Part shown: in pieces, positions 1-7,568 of the stretch
Numbering within the stretch: the first letter of the stretch is position 1
Layout of the letters: every line of letters starts with the position of its first letter
NCBI GenBank assembly: GCA_016716365.1
Contig: JADJWM010000018.1
Span: 496,001 to 560,000 of the forward strand
Origin: Chloracidobacterium sp.
GTDB lineage: Bacteria; Acidobacteriota; Blastocatellia; Pyrinomonadales; Pyrinomonadaceae
Length of the DNA: 64,000 bases
Reading direction: 5' to 3'
Made by a program: the position numbers and the translations under genes
The notes under the pieces: generated by a model
The model's input: only the letters and a program-made list of their open reading frames with translations
What the model was told of the DNA's origin: nothing
Database searches by the model: none

Positions 1-656
1 GGCTCGTTGACCGAGAGCCCGTAGCTGTTCCGGCAAAGGGGTTCGTTCCAATCCGTGCCGCCATTCAAGTCACGAAGGATCTCATTTCGCTGCGGGCCTA
101 TGTCAAAAAGCATCGGAACGGCATCGTCGATCGGCAGGCCGGCCATCCATCGGTCGCCCGAACACCACGACGCAAGGGCCGTGATCGTCAATGGAAGATC
201 GGGACCGATGCGAGATCGCGCATCGATGAGAAGCGTTCGATAAAACTCGCGTTCGGATGCGACGGCATCGAAATCAACCTGGATCGCACGTACCTCTGGT
301 AATTTTACACTCTCCTGCAAGTGCCCGATGACCGCTTCTCGCTGGGCGGCGCTGAGGGAGGGCCTCTCTTCGGACCTGCGCGACGACTCGATACGGGTCA
401 CGGCTATCACGTAGGAACCGGGGCTGATGGCGAGGGGCTGCCTTCGCGGAATGACTTCCACCGAATCGTTCTTAAGGATCAGGGTTTGGGCGAGGAATGC
501 GACGGCGTGGCGGCCCGGATCGAGAAATCGAAGGTCTTCGGGCCTTTCCCAGGCCCATATCACCGTCGCGGGGACGGGTCGCTCGCCGTTCGGCGCAAAA
601 CAGGAAAGAGCCAGGATGACCGAAACCAATGCGGCCGATCCGATCAGGGCTCTCAT
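1..656 (-). CDS. DUF3142-like secreted/lipoprotein-type protein (3' end cut by window edge)
   Basis: An open frame runs from an ATG at 656 to the left edge with no stop, giving at least 218 residues. It starts with a short hydrophobic segment ending LALSCFAPN, which looks like a lipoprotein-type signal with Cys at about residue 19. The mature part has VIWAWERPEDLRF near the start, then AIQVDFDAVASEREFYRTLL and LPLTITALASWCSGD. This order of motifs (Trp-rich start, Q-x-D-F-D-A, ITALASWC) fits DUF3142 proteins, whose biochemical role is not known to me. The start codon overlaps the pdxJ stop in an ATGA arrangement, so it is probably translated with pdxJ. The family call is from memory of the motifs. 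Confidence 0.75.
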   Translation of the reverse strand, partial: MRALIGSAALVSVILALSCFAPNGERPVPATVIWAWERPEDLRFLDPGRHAVAFLAQTLILKNDSVEVIPRRQPLAISPGSYVIAVTRIESSRRSEERPSLSAAQREAVIGHLQESVKLPEVRAIQVDFDAVASEREFYRTLLIDARSRIGPDLPLTITALASWCSGDRWMAGLPIDDAVPMLFDIGPQRNEILRDLNGGTDWNEPLCRNSYGLSVNE

Positions 657-1402
657 ACGCCCCTGATAGCGTCGATCATCTCTCGGACAGACTGGCTGAG
701 GCCGACAAATACCGCTCGGGAAATGATACTGTGCCCGATGTTGAATTCACTTATTTCAGGAATGGCCGCCAACGCCCGCACGTTCCTGTATGTCAGGCCG
801 TGACCGGCGGCAACGATCAAACCCAGGTCGATCGCGTGCGTGGCCGCGGCGGCGATCCTTGCGACCTCAGCAGCGGCTTTACGGGCTCCTTCCCCGTGGG
901 CGGCCCGCGAACTCAGTGTAAGCTCGGCATATTCGGCCGTGCAAAGCTCTACCTGCTGGGCACCGGCGGCGTGGGCGGCGGTGATCTGTTCGAGCGACGG
1001 GTCAATGAAAATGCTCACGAAGATGTCCGCCGATTTAAGCTTTCCAGCCGCTTCCTGGACGGCCGCGAAATTTGTGACCACGTCCAGGCCGCCCTCGGTC
1101 GTGATCTCGTTTGGCTTTTCGGGAACCAGAGAGACGGCGTCGGGTCGGGTTTCTTCGGCGATCGCGATCATCTCGTCGGTCGCGGCCATCTCAACGTTCA
1201 AATATGTGGTCACCACGTCGCGGAGCAGTTCGATGTCGCGGTCCTGGATGTGCCTCCGGTCCCCGCGCAGGTGGACCGTGATGCCGTTCGCGCCGGCCTG
1301 CTCGCACATAACTGCTGCGGTCACGATGCTCGGCTCGATGGTCTTTCGGGCCTCACGGATCGTGGCGACGTGGTCAATGTTTACATTCAGCTTCGCGGTC
1401 AT
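653..1402 (-). CDS. pdxJ: Pyridoxine 5'-phosphate synthase PdxJ
   Basis: Cytoplasmic enzyme that condenses 1-deoxy-D-xylulose 5-phosphate with 3-amino-2-oxopropyl phosphate to form pyridoxine 5'-phosphate, the last step of the DXP-dependent vitamin B6 route. The 249 residues match the usual family length. NVNIDHVATIR lies at the N-terminus. ITVHLRGDRRHI holds the expected catalytic His (about 44), the NVEMA segment holds the Glu (about 71) and AAGHGLTYRNV holds the second His (about 201). The phosphate-binding FNIGHSIISRAV segment is near the end. The 3' end overlaps the start of the DUF3142-like gene by four bases. Confidence 0.97.
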   Translation of the reverse strand: MTAKLNVNIDHVATIREARKTIEPSIVTAAVMCEQAGANGITVHLRGDRRHIQDRDIELLRDVVTTYLNVEMAATDEMIAIAEETRPDAVSLVPEKPNEITTEGGLDVVTNFAAVQEAAGKLKSADIFVSIFIDPSLEQITAAHAAGAQQVELCTAEYAELTLSSRAAHGEGARKAAAEVARIAAAATHAIDLGLIVAAGHGLTYRNVRALAAIPEISEFNIGHSIISRAVFVGLSQSVREMIDAIRGV

Positions 1403-1415
1403 AGCGGAATTTTAG

Positions 1416-1431
1416 CCACGAATTACACGAA
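1416..1431. repeat. Single copy of the CCACGAAttacACGAA dispersed repeat
   Basis: CCACGAATTACACGAA lies in the short gap between the GT2 gene and pdxJ and is followed by a further TCACGAA. It belongs to the family seen in arrays at 37.46-37.51 kb, 40.5-41.4 kb and around 47.1-47.6 kb. Confidence 0.6.
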
Positions 1432-1470
1432 TGTCACGAATGAAGAATCGGGTTCGGCCCTTTGGAAAGA

Positions 1471-2223
1471 TCAGTTTTGATCTTGTCTCAGCTCGTACTT
1501 CCCCTGACGGGCGTTCCGTCGTATCTGGCGGACCTCGTCGAACATGCGGATGCTGTCGCGTATGACATTGACCTTGCTGCGGTCGTCGTTATTCCAGCGG
1601 ACCGGCACCTCCAGAAGCCTTAGGCCATGAAGCCGGGCGACGTAAAGAAACTCTACATCGAAACCGAACCGGTCGATCTGCATCAAGGGAAGCAGCGGTG
1701 CGAAATTGTCCATATTGAATGCCTTGAACCCGCATTGCGTGTCCCAGAAGGGCATTCCGGTCATAAGCCGCACGACAAGATTGAAGACCTTTCCGCCCTG
1801 CTCTCGACGCCACGGCTGGTGGGTGCCGATCAGGCTGCGGTCGAGAGCCCGTGAGCCGAACGTTACATCATATTCGCCATCGCGGATCGGTTCGATGAGC
1901 TTGTTCATCTCCGCGATCGGCGTCGACAGGTCGGCGTCGCTGAACAGCGCGATCTTTCCCGCGGCCGCTTCGAGGCCGGTACGAACGGCAAAGCCTTTGC
2001 CGCGATTCTCGTCGTATCGGATGACGCGGGTCACGGCGTCGGCGAACTCTGAGCACGCTTCCTCTGCAACCGCAGAAGTTCGGTCTCGCGAGCCGTCATC
2101 GACGACAAGGAGTTCATACGATAGGTCCGATCCACCCATGAACTGCAGTATTTTGCGGATCGAACCGCCAACGCGCTCATCTTCTTCGAACGCGGGAATG
2201 ATTATGGAAAGGTCCGGTCTCAT
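1471..2223 (-). CDS. Family 2 glycosyltransferase, dolichyl-/polyprenyl-phosphate sugar synthase type
   Basis: A 250-residue GT-A fold enzyme expected to transfer a sugar from a nucleotide donor to a polyprenyl phosphate or similar acceptor. It starts with the typical LSIIIPAFEEDERVGGS and has VDDGSRDRT at 41-49. The metal-binding D-x-D is in FSDADLSTP (D96, D98), and the acceptor-side motif is MPFWDTQCGFKAF. There are no C-terminal membrane helices, so it resembles soluble dolichyl-phosphate beta-glucosyltransferase-like proteins rather than ArnC/GtrB types. The actual donor and acceptor cannot be read from sequence. It lies 68 bp upstream of pdxJ on the same strand, with a CCACGAA repeat between. 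Confidence 0.85.
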   Translation of the reverse strand: MRPDLSIIIPAFEEDERVGGSIRKILQFMGGSDLSYELLVVDDGSRDRTSAVAEEACSEFADAVTRVIRYDENRGKGFAVRTGLEAAAGKIALFSDADLSTPIAEMNKLIEPIRDGEYDVTFGSRALDRSLIGTHQPWRREQGGKVFNLVVRLMTGMPFWDTQCGFKAFNMDNFAPLLPLMQIDRFGFDVEFLYVARLHGLRLLEVPVRWNNDDRSKVNVIRDSIRMFDEVRQIRRNARQGKYELRQDQN

Positions 2224-2462
2224 CAGGCAAAATCTAGATGTTACGGTCTGTCGAATAAAATGTAAATCGGAATGACGGGCGCGGCGGCGGTTCTGTTTAC
2301 CCGTTGGCCGGCCGTCAAGCGTAAATGTATGAAAAGAAACGTTTGCGGACCCATCGAACGCCGACTAACAGTGATCGCCTCTTTCGGTGTGGCGATGGGT
2401 TTTCAGAAAAGCCGGACAACTTATTTTGTGTTATATTCGTATATTGACCGGAGAATTGATCG

Positions 2463-4088
2463 ATGGACCGGAAATTCCTCATTGCTGCTTTGCTTTTGGT
2501 CGCCCTTGGCGGGGTGGCCGGCGGCCTTTTCGGGCGTCTTTCGAAGACGTCGGCCAACAACGACGTCACACTTTCAAGCATAGTTGCCGACTATAAAGAG
2601 GCCCTCGATGTGATGGGTTCTAACTATAGCGGAACGGTCGATCACGAGAAGATCTCCGACGCCTCGATCCAAAGCATGCTGTGGGTGCTGGACCCTCATT
2701 CGGGCTTTTTCACACGCGAAGAGTTCAGAAAGTTGTATGAGGAGCAAGCTTCGCAGTTCTACGGCATCGGCGTTTCGATACTTCAGCGGCGCGACGGCGT
2801 TTACATCCAATCGGTCGTGCCGAACACGCCGGCCGAGAAGGTCGGGCTCCGATACGGGGACCGGATCCTGACGGTTGACGGCAAGGACGCCCTTGAATGG
2901 ACAAGCTCCGAAGTGTCGCGCAACGTCCGCGGGCCGAAAGGCACCCCAGTCAAGGTGAGGGTCGAACGGGTAGCGGCACCCGGCCCGATAGATTTTGAGA
3001 TAGTTCGGGGCGGCGTGCCATTCCCGTCAATTCGGAACTTTTTCATGCTGCCGGACGGCGTCGGCTATATCGGTCTTGTCGGCGGTTTTCAGGAAACGAC
3101 CGCCGAAGAACTTGACGAGGCTGTCAGCGCCCTACAAAAACAGGGAATGACCAGCCTTATCCTTGATATCCGGAACAATCCGGGCGGTCTGCTTCCTCAG
3201 GCTATCGAAGTGGTGAGCCGTTTCATCCCGGCCGGGCAGACGGTGGTGACCGTAAGGGGCCGCTCGCGTTATGCCGTTACTGAAGAATTGAAGTCGCGCG
3301 GTTCGGTCACTTATGATGTGCCGCTCGTCGTCATGATCAACGGCGGATCGGCGTCGGCGTCCGAGATCGTCGCCGGTGCGATCCAGGATTACGGCCGCGG
3401 AATGGTGGTCGGTACCGACAGCTTCGGCAAGGGACTGGTTCAGCGTGTTTTCCCTCTGCCTTACGGGACCGGACTCTCGCTGACGATGGCTCGTTACTAC
3501 ACGCCGTTCGGCCGTTCACTTCAGCGGGATTACTCAAACGGCTCTATCTACGATTACTATTCGCATTCAAACGGCGAAGCGGACGGGACAGATGCGCCTC
3601 CCAAACCCGCCGGCGAGCCGGTCACGACCGCCAACGGCCGTGTGCTTTATGGCGGACGCGGCATTGAGCCGGACGTGGTCGTCAGACCGTCCGAAAACGG
3701 GAACGCGCGCTACCGGATCAGCGAATCCGCATTCTTCTTCGTCCGCCAGCTTGTCGCCGGAAGGATCTCCGGATTCGAGCAATTCCGCGTCGATAAGCAG
3801 GATCATAAGCCGAGCCTGCCCGCCGAAGGGCTTCAGGTGAACGACAGGATGCTCGAGGCGTTTCGCTCATTCGTGATCAACAACAAAGAAACCGGCTTGA
3901 CCGCCGACAGTTTCAATGCCCTCGCCGATTTCGCCCGGAGCCAGGTCCGGGAAGAACTCGCCACCGCGATGCACTCCAACGAGGCCGGCATCCAGGTGCT
4001 TCTTGAGACGGATCCGCAGGTAAGGAAGGCAGTCGAATTGATGCCCGAAGCGAGCAAACTGGCCCAGACGACGACCGCTCGCCGTTAG
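2463..4088 (+). CDS. S41 family C-terminal processing peptidase (CtpA/Prc-like)
   Basis: A 541-residue periplasmic serine protease with an N-terminal membrane anchor or signal (residues 4-25). A PDZ domain follows at about 95-180, containing GIGVSILQRRDGVYIQSV and GLRYGDRILTVDG. The S41 catalytic domain is at about 190-360. The nucleophile Ser lies in NGGSASASEIVAGA (about 297) and the general-base Lys in DSFGKGLVQ (about 323), the Ser-Lys dyad expected of this family. The C-terminal extension of about 150 residues ends ATTARR-like and has no recognised domain. Such enzymes trim periplasmic proteins or peptidoglycan-hydrolase regulators; the substrate here is unknown. It is monocistronic with a strong terminator behind it. 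Confidence 0.93.
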   Translation: MDRKFLIAALLLVALGGVAGGLFGRLSKTSANNDVTLSSIVADYKEALDVMGSNYSGTVDHEKISDASIQSMLWVLDPHSGFFTREEFRKLYEEQASQFYGIGVSILQRRDGVYIQSVVPNTPAEKVGLRYGDRILTVDGKDALEWTSSEVSRNVRGPKGTPVKVRVERVAAPGPIDFEIVRGGVPFPSIRNFFMLPDGVGYIGLVGGFQETTAEELDEAVSALQKQGMTSLILDIRNNPGGLLPQAIEVVSRFIPAGQTVVTVRGRSRYAVTEELKSRGSVTYDVPLVVMINGGSASASEIVAGAIQDYGRGMVVGTDSFGKGLVQRVFPLPYGTGLSLTMARYYTPFGRSLQRDYSNGSIYDYYSHSNGEADGTDAPPKPAGEPVTTANGRVLYGGRGIEPDVVVRPSENGNARYRISESAFFFVRQLVAGRISGFEQFRVDKQDHKPSLPAEGLQVNDRMLEAFRSFVINNKETGLTADSFNALADFARSQVREELATAMHSNEAGIQVLLETDPQVRKAVELMPEASKLAQTTTARR

Positions 4089-4113
4089 GGACTCGCTGGC
4101 ACGAACATTGAGA

Positions 4114-4143
4114 AAAGAACGGACCTTAGTAGGTTCGTTCTTT
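4114..4143 (+). terminator. Intrinsic terminator after the S41 protease
   Basis: A 12-bp stem (AAAGAACGGACC paired with GGTTCGTTCTTT, one G-U pair) with loop TTAGTA is followed by a T-run (GTTTTTTCG). It lies 25 bp past the stop codon. Confidence 0.9.
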
Positions 4144-4223
4144 GTTTTTTCGCGGTCCGTGCGTTTTCGGCCCGATTTTTCACTTTTTGGCTTTTTAACC
4201 TAAAATAAGGTTCAGGCACTCGT

Positions 4224-5312
4224 ATGTACAAACAGATCGGCATCTTGACTGGGGGTGGCGACGCCCCGGGCCTAAATGCCGTCATCAGAGCGGTTGTCCG
4301 GACGGCGATCGGCGAGTACGGAATGAATTGTGTGGGAATCGAGGACAGCTTTGAAGGCATCCTCGGCGAGACCCACACGATGAAGCTGACATTCAAAACC
4401 GTTAGCGGCATCCTGCCCCGCGGGGGCACGATCCTCGGCACCCGGAACCGCGGCAGCTTCGTCAAGATGGTGGACGGAAAGCCGACTTTTCCGGAAATGC
4501 CGATCGGCGAGGCCCTTGCGAACCTGGACATCCTCGGGATCGAGGCGCTGGTCGTCCTCGGCGGTGAAGGAACGCTTGCCATCGCCGAACAGTTTCACAA
4601 ACGCGGCTTTCCGGTGATCGGGGTGCCGAAGACGATAGATAACGACCTGGCCGCGACAGAGCTGACGTTCGGATTCATGACTGCGATCGACATCGCGACC
4701 GAGGCGCTCGACCGGCTGCATACGACCGCAGCGTCGCATGATCGGGTGATGATCCTTGAAGTAATGGGCCGCAACACCGGCTGGATCGCCCTGCATGCCG
4801 GCCTTGCGGGGAGTGCGGATGTGATCCTTATCCCGGAGATCCCTTTCGCTTTCGAGTCTATCGCCCAGAAGGTTCAGGCGAGGGAGAGATCAGGATCGAG
4901 GTTTACGAACATCGTGATCGCCGAAGGGGCGACCGAGGTGGGCAGGGGAGAGATCTACCTTGATACTGAAGAGATGCGTCTCGGCGGGATCGGTGATCAT
5001 GTACGCCGCCGACTTGAAGATATTACCGGCAAGGAGTCTCGCTGCGTCGTGCTCGGGCATTTACAGAGAGGCGGAAGCCCGAACGCGTTCGACCGGATGC
5101 TCGGCACAAATTTCGGTGCCTGCGCGGTTCGTGCCCTCGCGAGCGGTGAGACCGGGAAGATGGTCGCTCTTCAGGCAGGGACGATCGTTACCGTTCCGCT
5201 GTCGGAGGCCGTTGCCAATATAAAAACCGTGCCGACCGACGGCCAACTTGTGAGGACCGCGCGCGATATCGGTATATCGTTCGCCGCCCCCAAGGAAATA
5301 CCGGTCTCCTGA
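4224..5312 (+). CDS. pfkA: 6-phosphofructokinase, ATP-type of the PKTIDND clade
   Basis: Glycolytic enzyme phosphorylating fructose 6-phosphate. The 362 residues have the phosphate-loop start ILTGGGDAPGLNAVIRAVV and VVLGGEGTLAIA at about 110-121. The catalytic PKTIDNDLA follows at about 134-142, then MGRNTGWIALHAGLAGSADVILIPE and IVIAEGATEVG, and LGHLQRGGSPNAFDR near the C-terminus. The glycine in GGEGT is the residue associated with ATP use (PPi enzymes have Asp there), while the lysine of PKTIDND is typical of PPi and mixed-substrate clades. This combination is known from actinobacterial-type ATP-PFKs, so I infer ATP dependence and probably little allosteric control. Confidence 0.93.
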   Translation: MYKQIGILTGGGDAPGLNAVIRAVVRTAIGEYGMNCVGIEDSFEGILGETHTMKLTFKTVSGILPRGGTILGTRNRGSFVKMVDGKPTFPEMPIGEALANLDILGIEALVVLGGEGTLAIAEQFHKRGFPVIGVPKTIDNDLAATELTFGFMTAIDIATEALDRLHTTAASHDRVMILEVMGRNTGWIALHAGLAGSADVILIPEIPFAFESIAQKVQARERSGSRFTNIVIAEGATEVGRGEIYLDTEEMRLGGIGDHVRRRLEDITGKESRCVVLGHLQRGGSPNAFDRMLGTNFGACAVRALASGETGKMVALQAGTIVTVPLSEAVANIKTVPTDGQLVRTARDIGISFAAPKEIPVS

Positions 5313-5356
5313 CCAAAGTTCGGCAACTCCACGGAGAAGGCCCGGCCCAACTGATT

Positions 5357-5830
5357 ATGGAAGACGTTAAGAAGAAATTGAAGGATGAGCTGTCATCGCT
5401 CGAGGACGAACTGCATTTCAAGCTCCCGAAAGAGATCCAGCATGCGCGCGAATTCGGCGACCTGCGTGAGAATGCCGAGTATAAGGCCGCTCTCGAACGG
5501 CAGTCCATTGTAAAGGCTCGGCTTGCACAGGTACGGCAGCGGCTCTCAGAAATAGAGTCGATCGATCTTTCGAAGATCCCGACAGACCGTGTCGCCTACG
5601 GATCGAGGGTCCGACTGTTCGATATCGAAAAGGAAGAGAAAGTTACGTACACGCTTGTGACGTCGGAGGAAAGCGATCCCGAAAACGGCAAAATATCGAC
5701 CGTTTCGCCGATCGGCCAGGCACTGATGGGCAAGGAAGAGGGTGACGAGGTAAAGGTGAAAACACCGACGGGCTGGCGTTCGTTTGAGATCGACCGGCTG
5801 ACCACGATCCACGAAGTTGAAGACGCGTAG
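5357..5830 (+). CDS. greA: Transcription elongation factor GreA
   Basis: A 157-residue factor that enters the RNA polymerase secondary channel and stimulates cleavage of backtracked transcripts. An N-terminal coiled coil (about 1-75) carries the tip motif EFGDLRENAEYKAA, with the acidic residues that coordinate the catalytic Mg. The C-terminal FKBP-like domain contains VSPIGQALMGKEEGDEVKVKTP, as in all GreA proteins. It follows pfkA by 44 bp and could share its transcript. Confidence 0.96.
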   Translation: MEDVKKKLKDELSSLEDELHFKLPKEIQHAREFGDLRENAEYKAALERQSIVKARLAQVRQRLSEIESIDLSKIPTDRVAYGSRVRLFDIEKEEKVTYTLVTSEESDPENGKISTVSPIGQALMGKEEGDEVKVKTPTGWRSFEIDRLTTIHEVEDA

Positions 5831-5897
5831 ATCCGAGTTCGGAGTTTCAGATCCTTTTACGCATTGATCACATTGGATCCGGGGGTCGAAAACTGAA

Positions 5898-6605
5898 TTG
5901 GAACTGGATCGAAACTCGAACTCAACCAGAACTCGGGGTCAGGGGACCGAAACTAAAGAGAGAATGTTAGGTGCGAGCATCGGGCGCGGGGCAATGCGGA
6001 TCATCAACGCGATGGTTCGGGGGCTTGCTTCGGCCGGCGTTCCGCCGAACGTGCTGACGACCATCGGCGTCTCGATCAACGTCTTTTGCGGCGTTCTTTT
6101 CGGGATGGGCGAGTTCTTCTGGGCCGGGATCGTACTGATCGCCGCGAATCTGTTCGACATGCTTGACGGCAACGTCGCCCGGCTGACGGGAAACGTTACT
6201 AAATTCGGCAGCTTTCTGGATTCGTCGCTCGACCGGCTTTCTGACATGGTCGTGTTCCTCGGCATCATTGCATTCTATGCCAGCAACACGCCGCAGCGGT
6301 CTTTATTGAATGTAATATTGGCCGGGACTGCGATGATCGCCTCAGTGATGGTGAGCTACACCACCGCACGCAGCGAGGCACTCGGCGTCAAAGCGAATGT
6401 CGGCTTCCTGCAGCGGCCGGAGCGGATCGTTCTCTTGATAATAGGGGCCTTGTCCACGTGGGACTGGAACTCCGACGTGTGGTGGTTCAACCGGATGCCG
6501 CAGGTGCTTTGGGTGCTGGCCGTTGGGTCGGTTTGGACGATGATCCACCGAATGTACTTTATCTGGAAAGAATTTAGACGGATGGAGCAGGCCGCCGCAG
6601 GGTAA
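5898..6605 (+). CDS. CDP-alcohol phosphatidyltransferase family membrane protein
   Basis: Integral membrane enzyme joining a CDP-linked lipid and an alcohol. The family signature D-x2-D-G-x2-A-R...G-x3-D-x3-D is complete in DMLDGNVARLTG and GSFLDSSLDRLSD (about residues 87-117). Several hydrophobic helices surround it. The alcohol substrate (inositol-P, glycerol-P or other) cannot be decided. The start is uncertain: TTG at 5898 follows a GGGGG stretch, while ATG at 5964 follows AAAGAG closely and gives an N-terminus more like homologues. The stop is only 2 bp before the next gene, so the three genes up to 7324 probably form an operon. Confidence 0.85.
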   Translation: MELDRNSNSTRTRGQGTETKERMLGASIGRGAMRIINAMVRGLASAGVPPNVLTTIGVSINVFCGVLFGMGEFFWAGIVLIAANLFDMLDGNVARLTGNVTKFGSFLDSSLDRLSDMVVFLGIIAFYASNTPQRSLLNVILAGTAMIASVMVSYTTARSEALGVKANVGFLQRPERIVLLIIGALSTWDWNSDVWWFNRMPQVLWVLAVGSVWTMIHRMYFIWKEFRRMEQAAAG

Positions 6606-6607
6606 AG

Positions 6608-7033
6608 ATGGAATATGTTGCGGGCATCTGGGAAGGGCTGACCCTTGGGCAGGTCGCCCTCGGTGTCGGGCTTTTCCTTCTGTCGCTTTCGATCAGCTTT
6701 GCGGCCATCGTGATCGTGCTGGTAAAGATACCGGCGAATTATTTCAGCTCGCATTACCGGGAGGATTTTCTCCCGGGAAGTTCGTGGATCGTTCGTTGGG
6801 GGGCGGTCATCCTGAAGAATTTGCTCGGCCTGATGCTGGTCATCCTTGGGCTGCTGCTGTCGCTTCCTGGTGTACCCGGCCAGGGGCTTTTGACGATCCT
6901 TCTCGGCCTGATCCTGATGGATATTCCGGGAAAGCGGCCGCTCGAAGCCAGGATAATTCAAAGGCCTGCGATCCTTTCGGCCGCGAACCGGCTTAGGGCG
7001 AGGTTCGCAAAAGAGCCGCTGGTCATTGATTAG
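6608..7033 (+). CDS. Small membrane protein with PGPGW-like C-terminal segment
   Basis: A 141-residue protein with two hydrophobic segments, at about 15-40 and 73-112. The second contains LLLSLPGVPGQGLLTILLGL followed by ILMDIPGKR, resembling the P-G-x-P-G glycine-rich hairpin of PGPGW/TMEM-like proteins. No catalytic motif is visible. The tight spacing (2 bp after the phosphatidyltransferase, 3 bp before the next gene) suggests a shared job in envelope lipid metabolism, which is inference only. Confidence 0.7.
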   Translation: MEYVAGIWEGLTLGQVALGVGLFLLSLSISFAAIVIVLVKIPANYFSSHYREDFLPGSSWIVRWGAVILKNLLGLMLVILGLLLSLPGVPGQGLLTILLGLILMDIPGKRPLEARIIQRPAILSAANRLRARFAKEPLVID

Positions 7034-7036
7034 CTT

Positions 7037-7324
7037 ATGGGACTGTTGAGCTTCATCAAGAAACGAAAACGAGACCCGTTCGCCGAGCGGAAAAGACTAT
7101 TGCTTGAGAACGGCCGCATAACCGACGGCGTGATCATTGATACCGAAACGATGCCGAATGGTGACGAGATCGTTTATTACACCTATTCGCTTAACGGGGT
7201 TGAGTTTGAATCGTCAGAATTACTGAATGAGGAACAGCTGCGGGACCCGCTGAAATTTGCTCCCGGGGCAAAGGTCGGCGTCCGCTACGATCCGAAGAAT
7301 CAGGGTAATTCGACCCTGGCTTAG
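7037..7324 (+). CDS. Small DUF3592-like protein
   Basis: A 95-residue protein starting MGLLSFIKKRKRDP, then a short beta-rich part with ITDGVIIDTETMPNGDEIVYYTYSLNG and ending PGAKVGVRYDPKNQGNSTLA. The pattern (G.V..T, Y.Y...G..F, G..V.V.YDP..P) is that of the soluble part of DUF3592 proteins, but without their membrane helices. Function unknown. It is the last gene of the three-gene run starting at 5898. Confidence 0.6.
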   Translation: MGLLSFIKKRKRDPFAERKRLLLENGRITDGVIIDTETMPNGDEIVYYTYSLNGVEFESSELLNEEQLRDPLKFAPGAKVGVRYDPKNQGNSTLA

Positions 7325-7568
7325 ATAACGGATAGTGTAGATCGGACAGTCGATGTTCGGTCCCGGGTAACCGATCAAGGTTAACGGTCGATCTATTGTA
7401 GAGAACTTACGATCGCTCTAGAGGAGCTCAAAGTTTTCTTCGATCTTGGGGTGACGGTCGACCTTGAGCCTTTCATTTACCAGGACCATTTATCCAATTC
7501 AGGGCCACTGACGACCGACAGTTTCCGGATCAACAATTGACCGTTGTCCATTCTCCATTGTTAGAACT

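Noticed and set aside
629..1480. 283-codon plus-strand open frame opposite pdxJ
   Set aside because: It is the antisense shadow of pdxJ, with Arg/Gly/Val-rich composition and no ribosome site.
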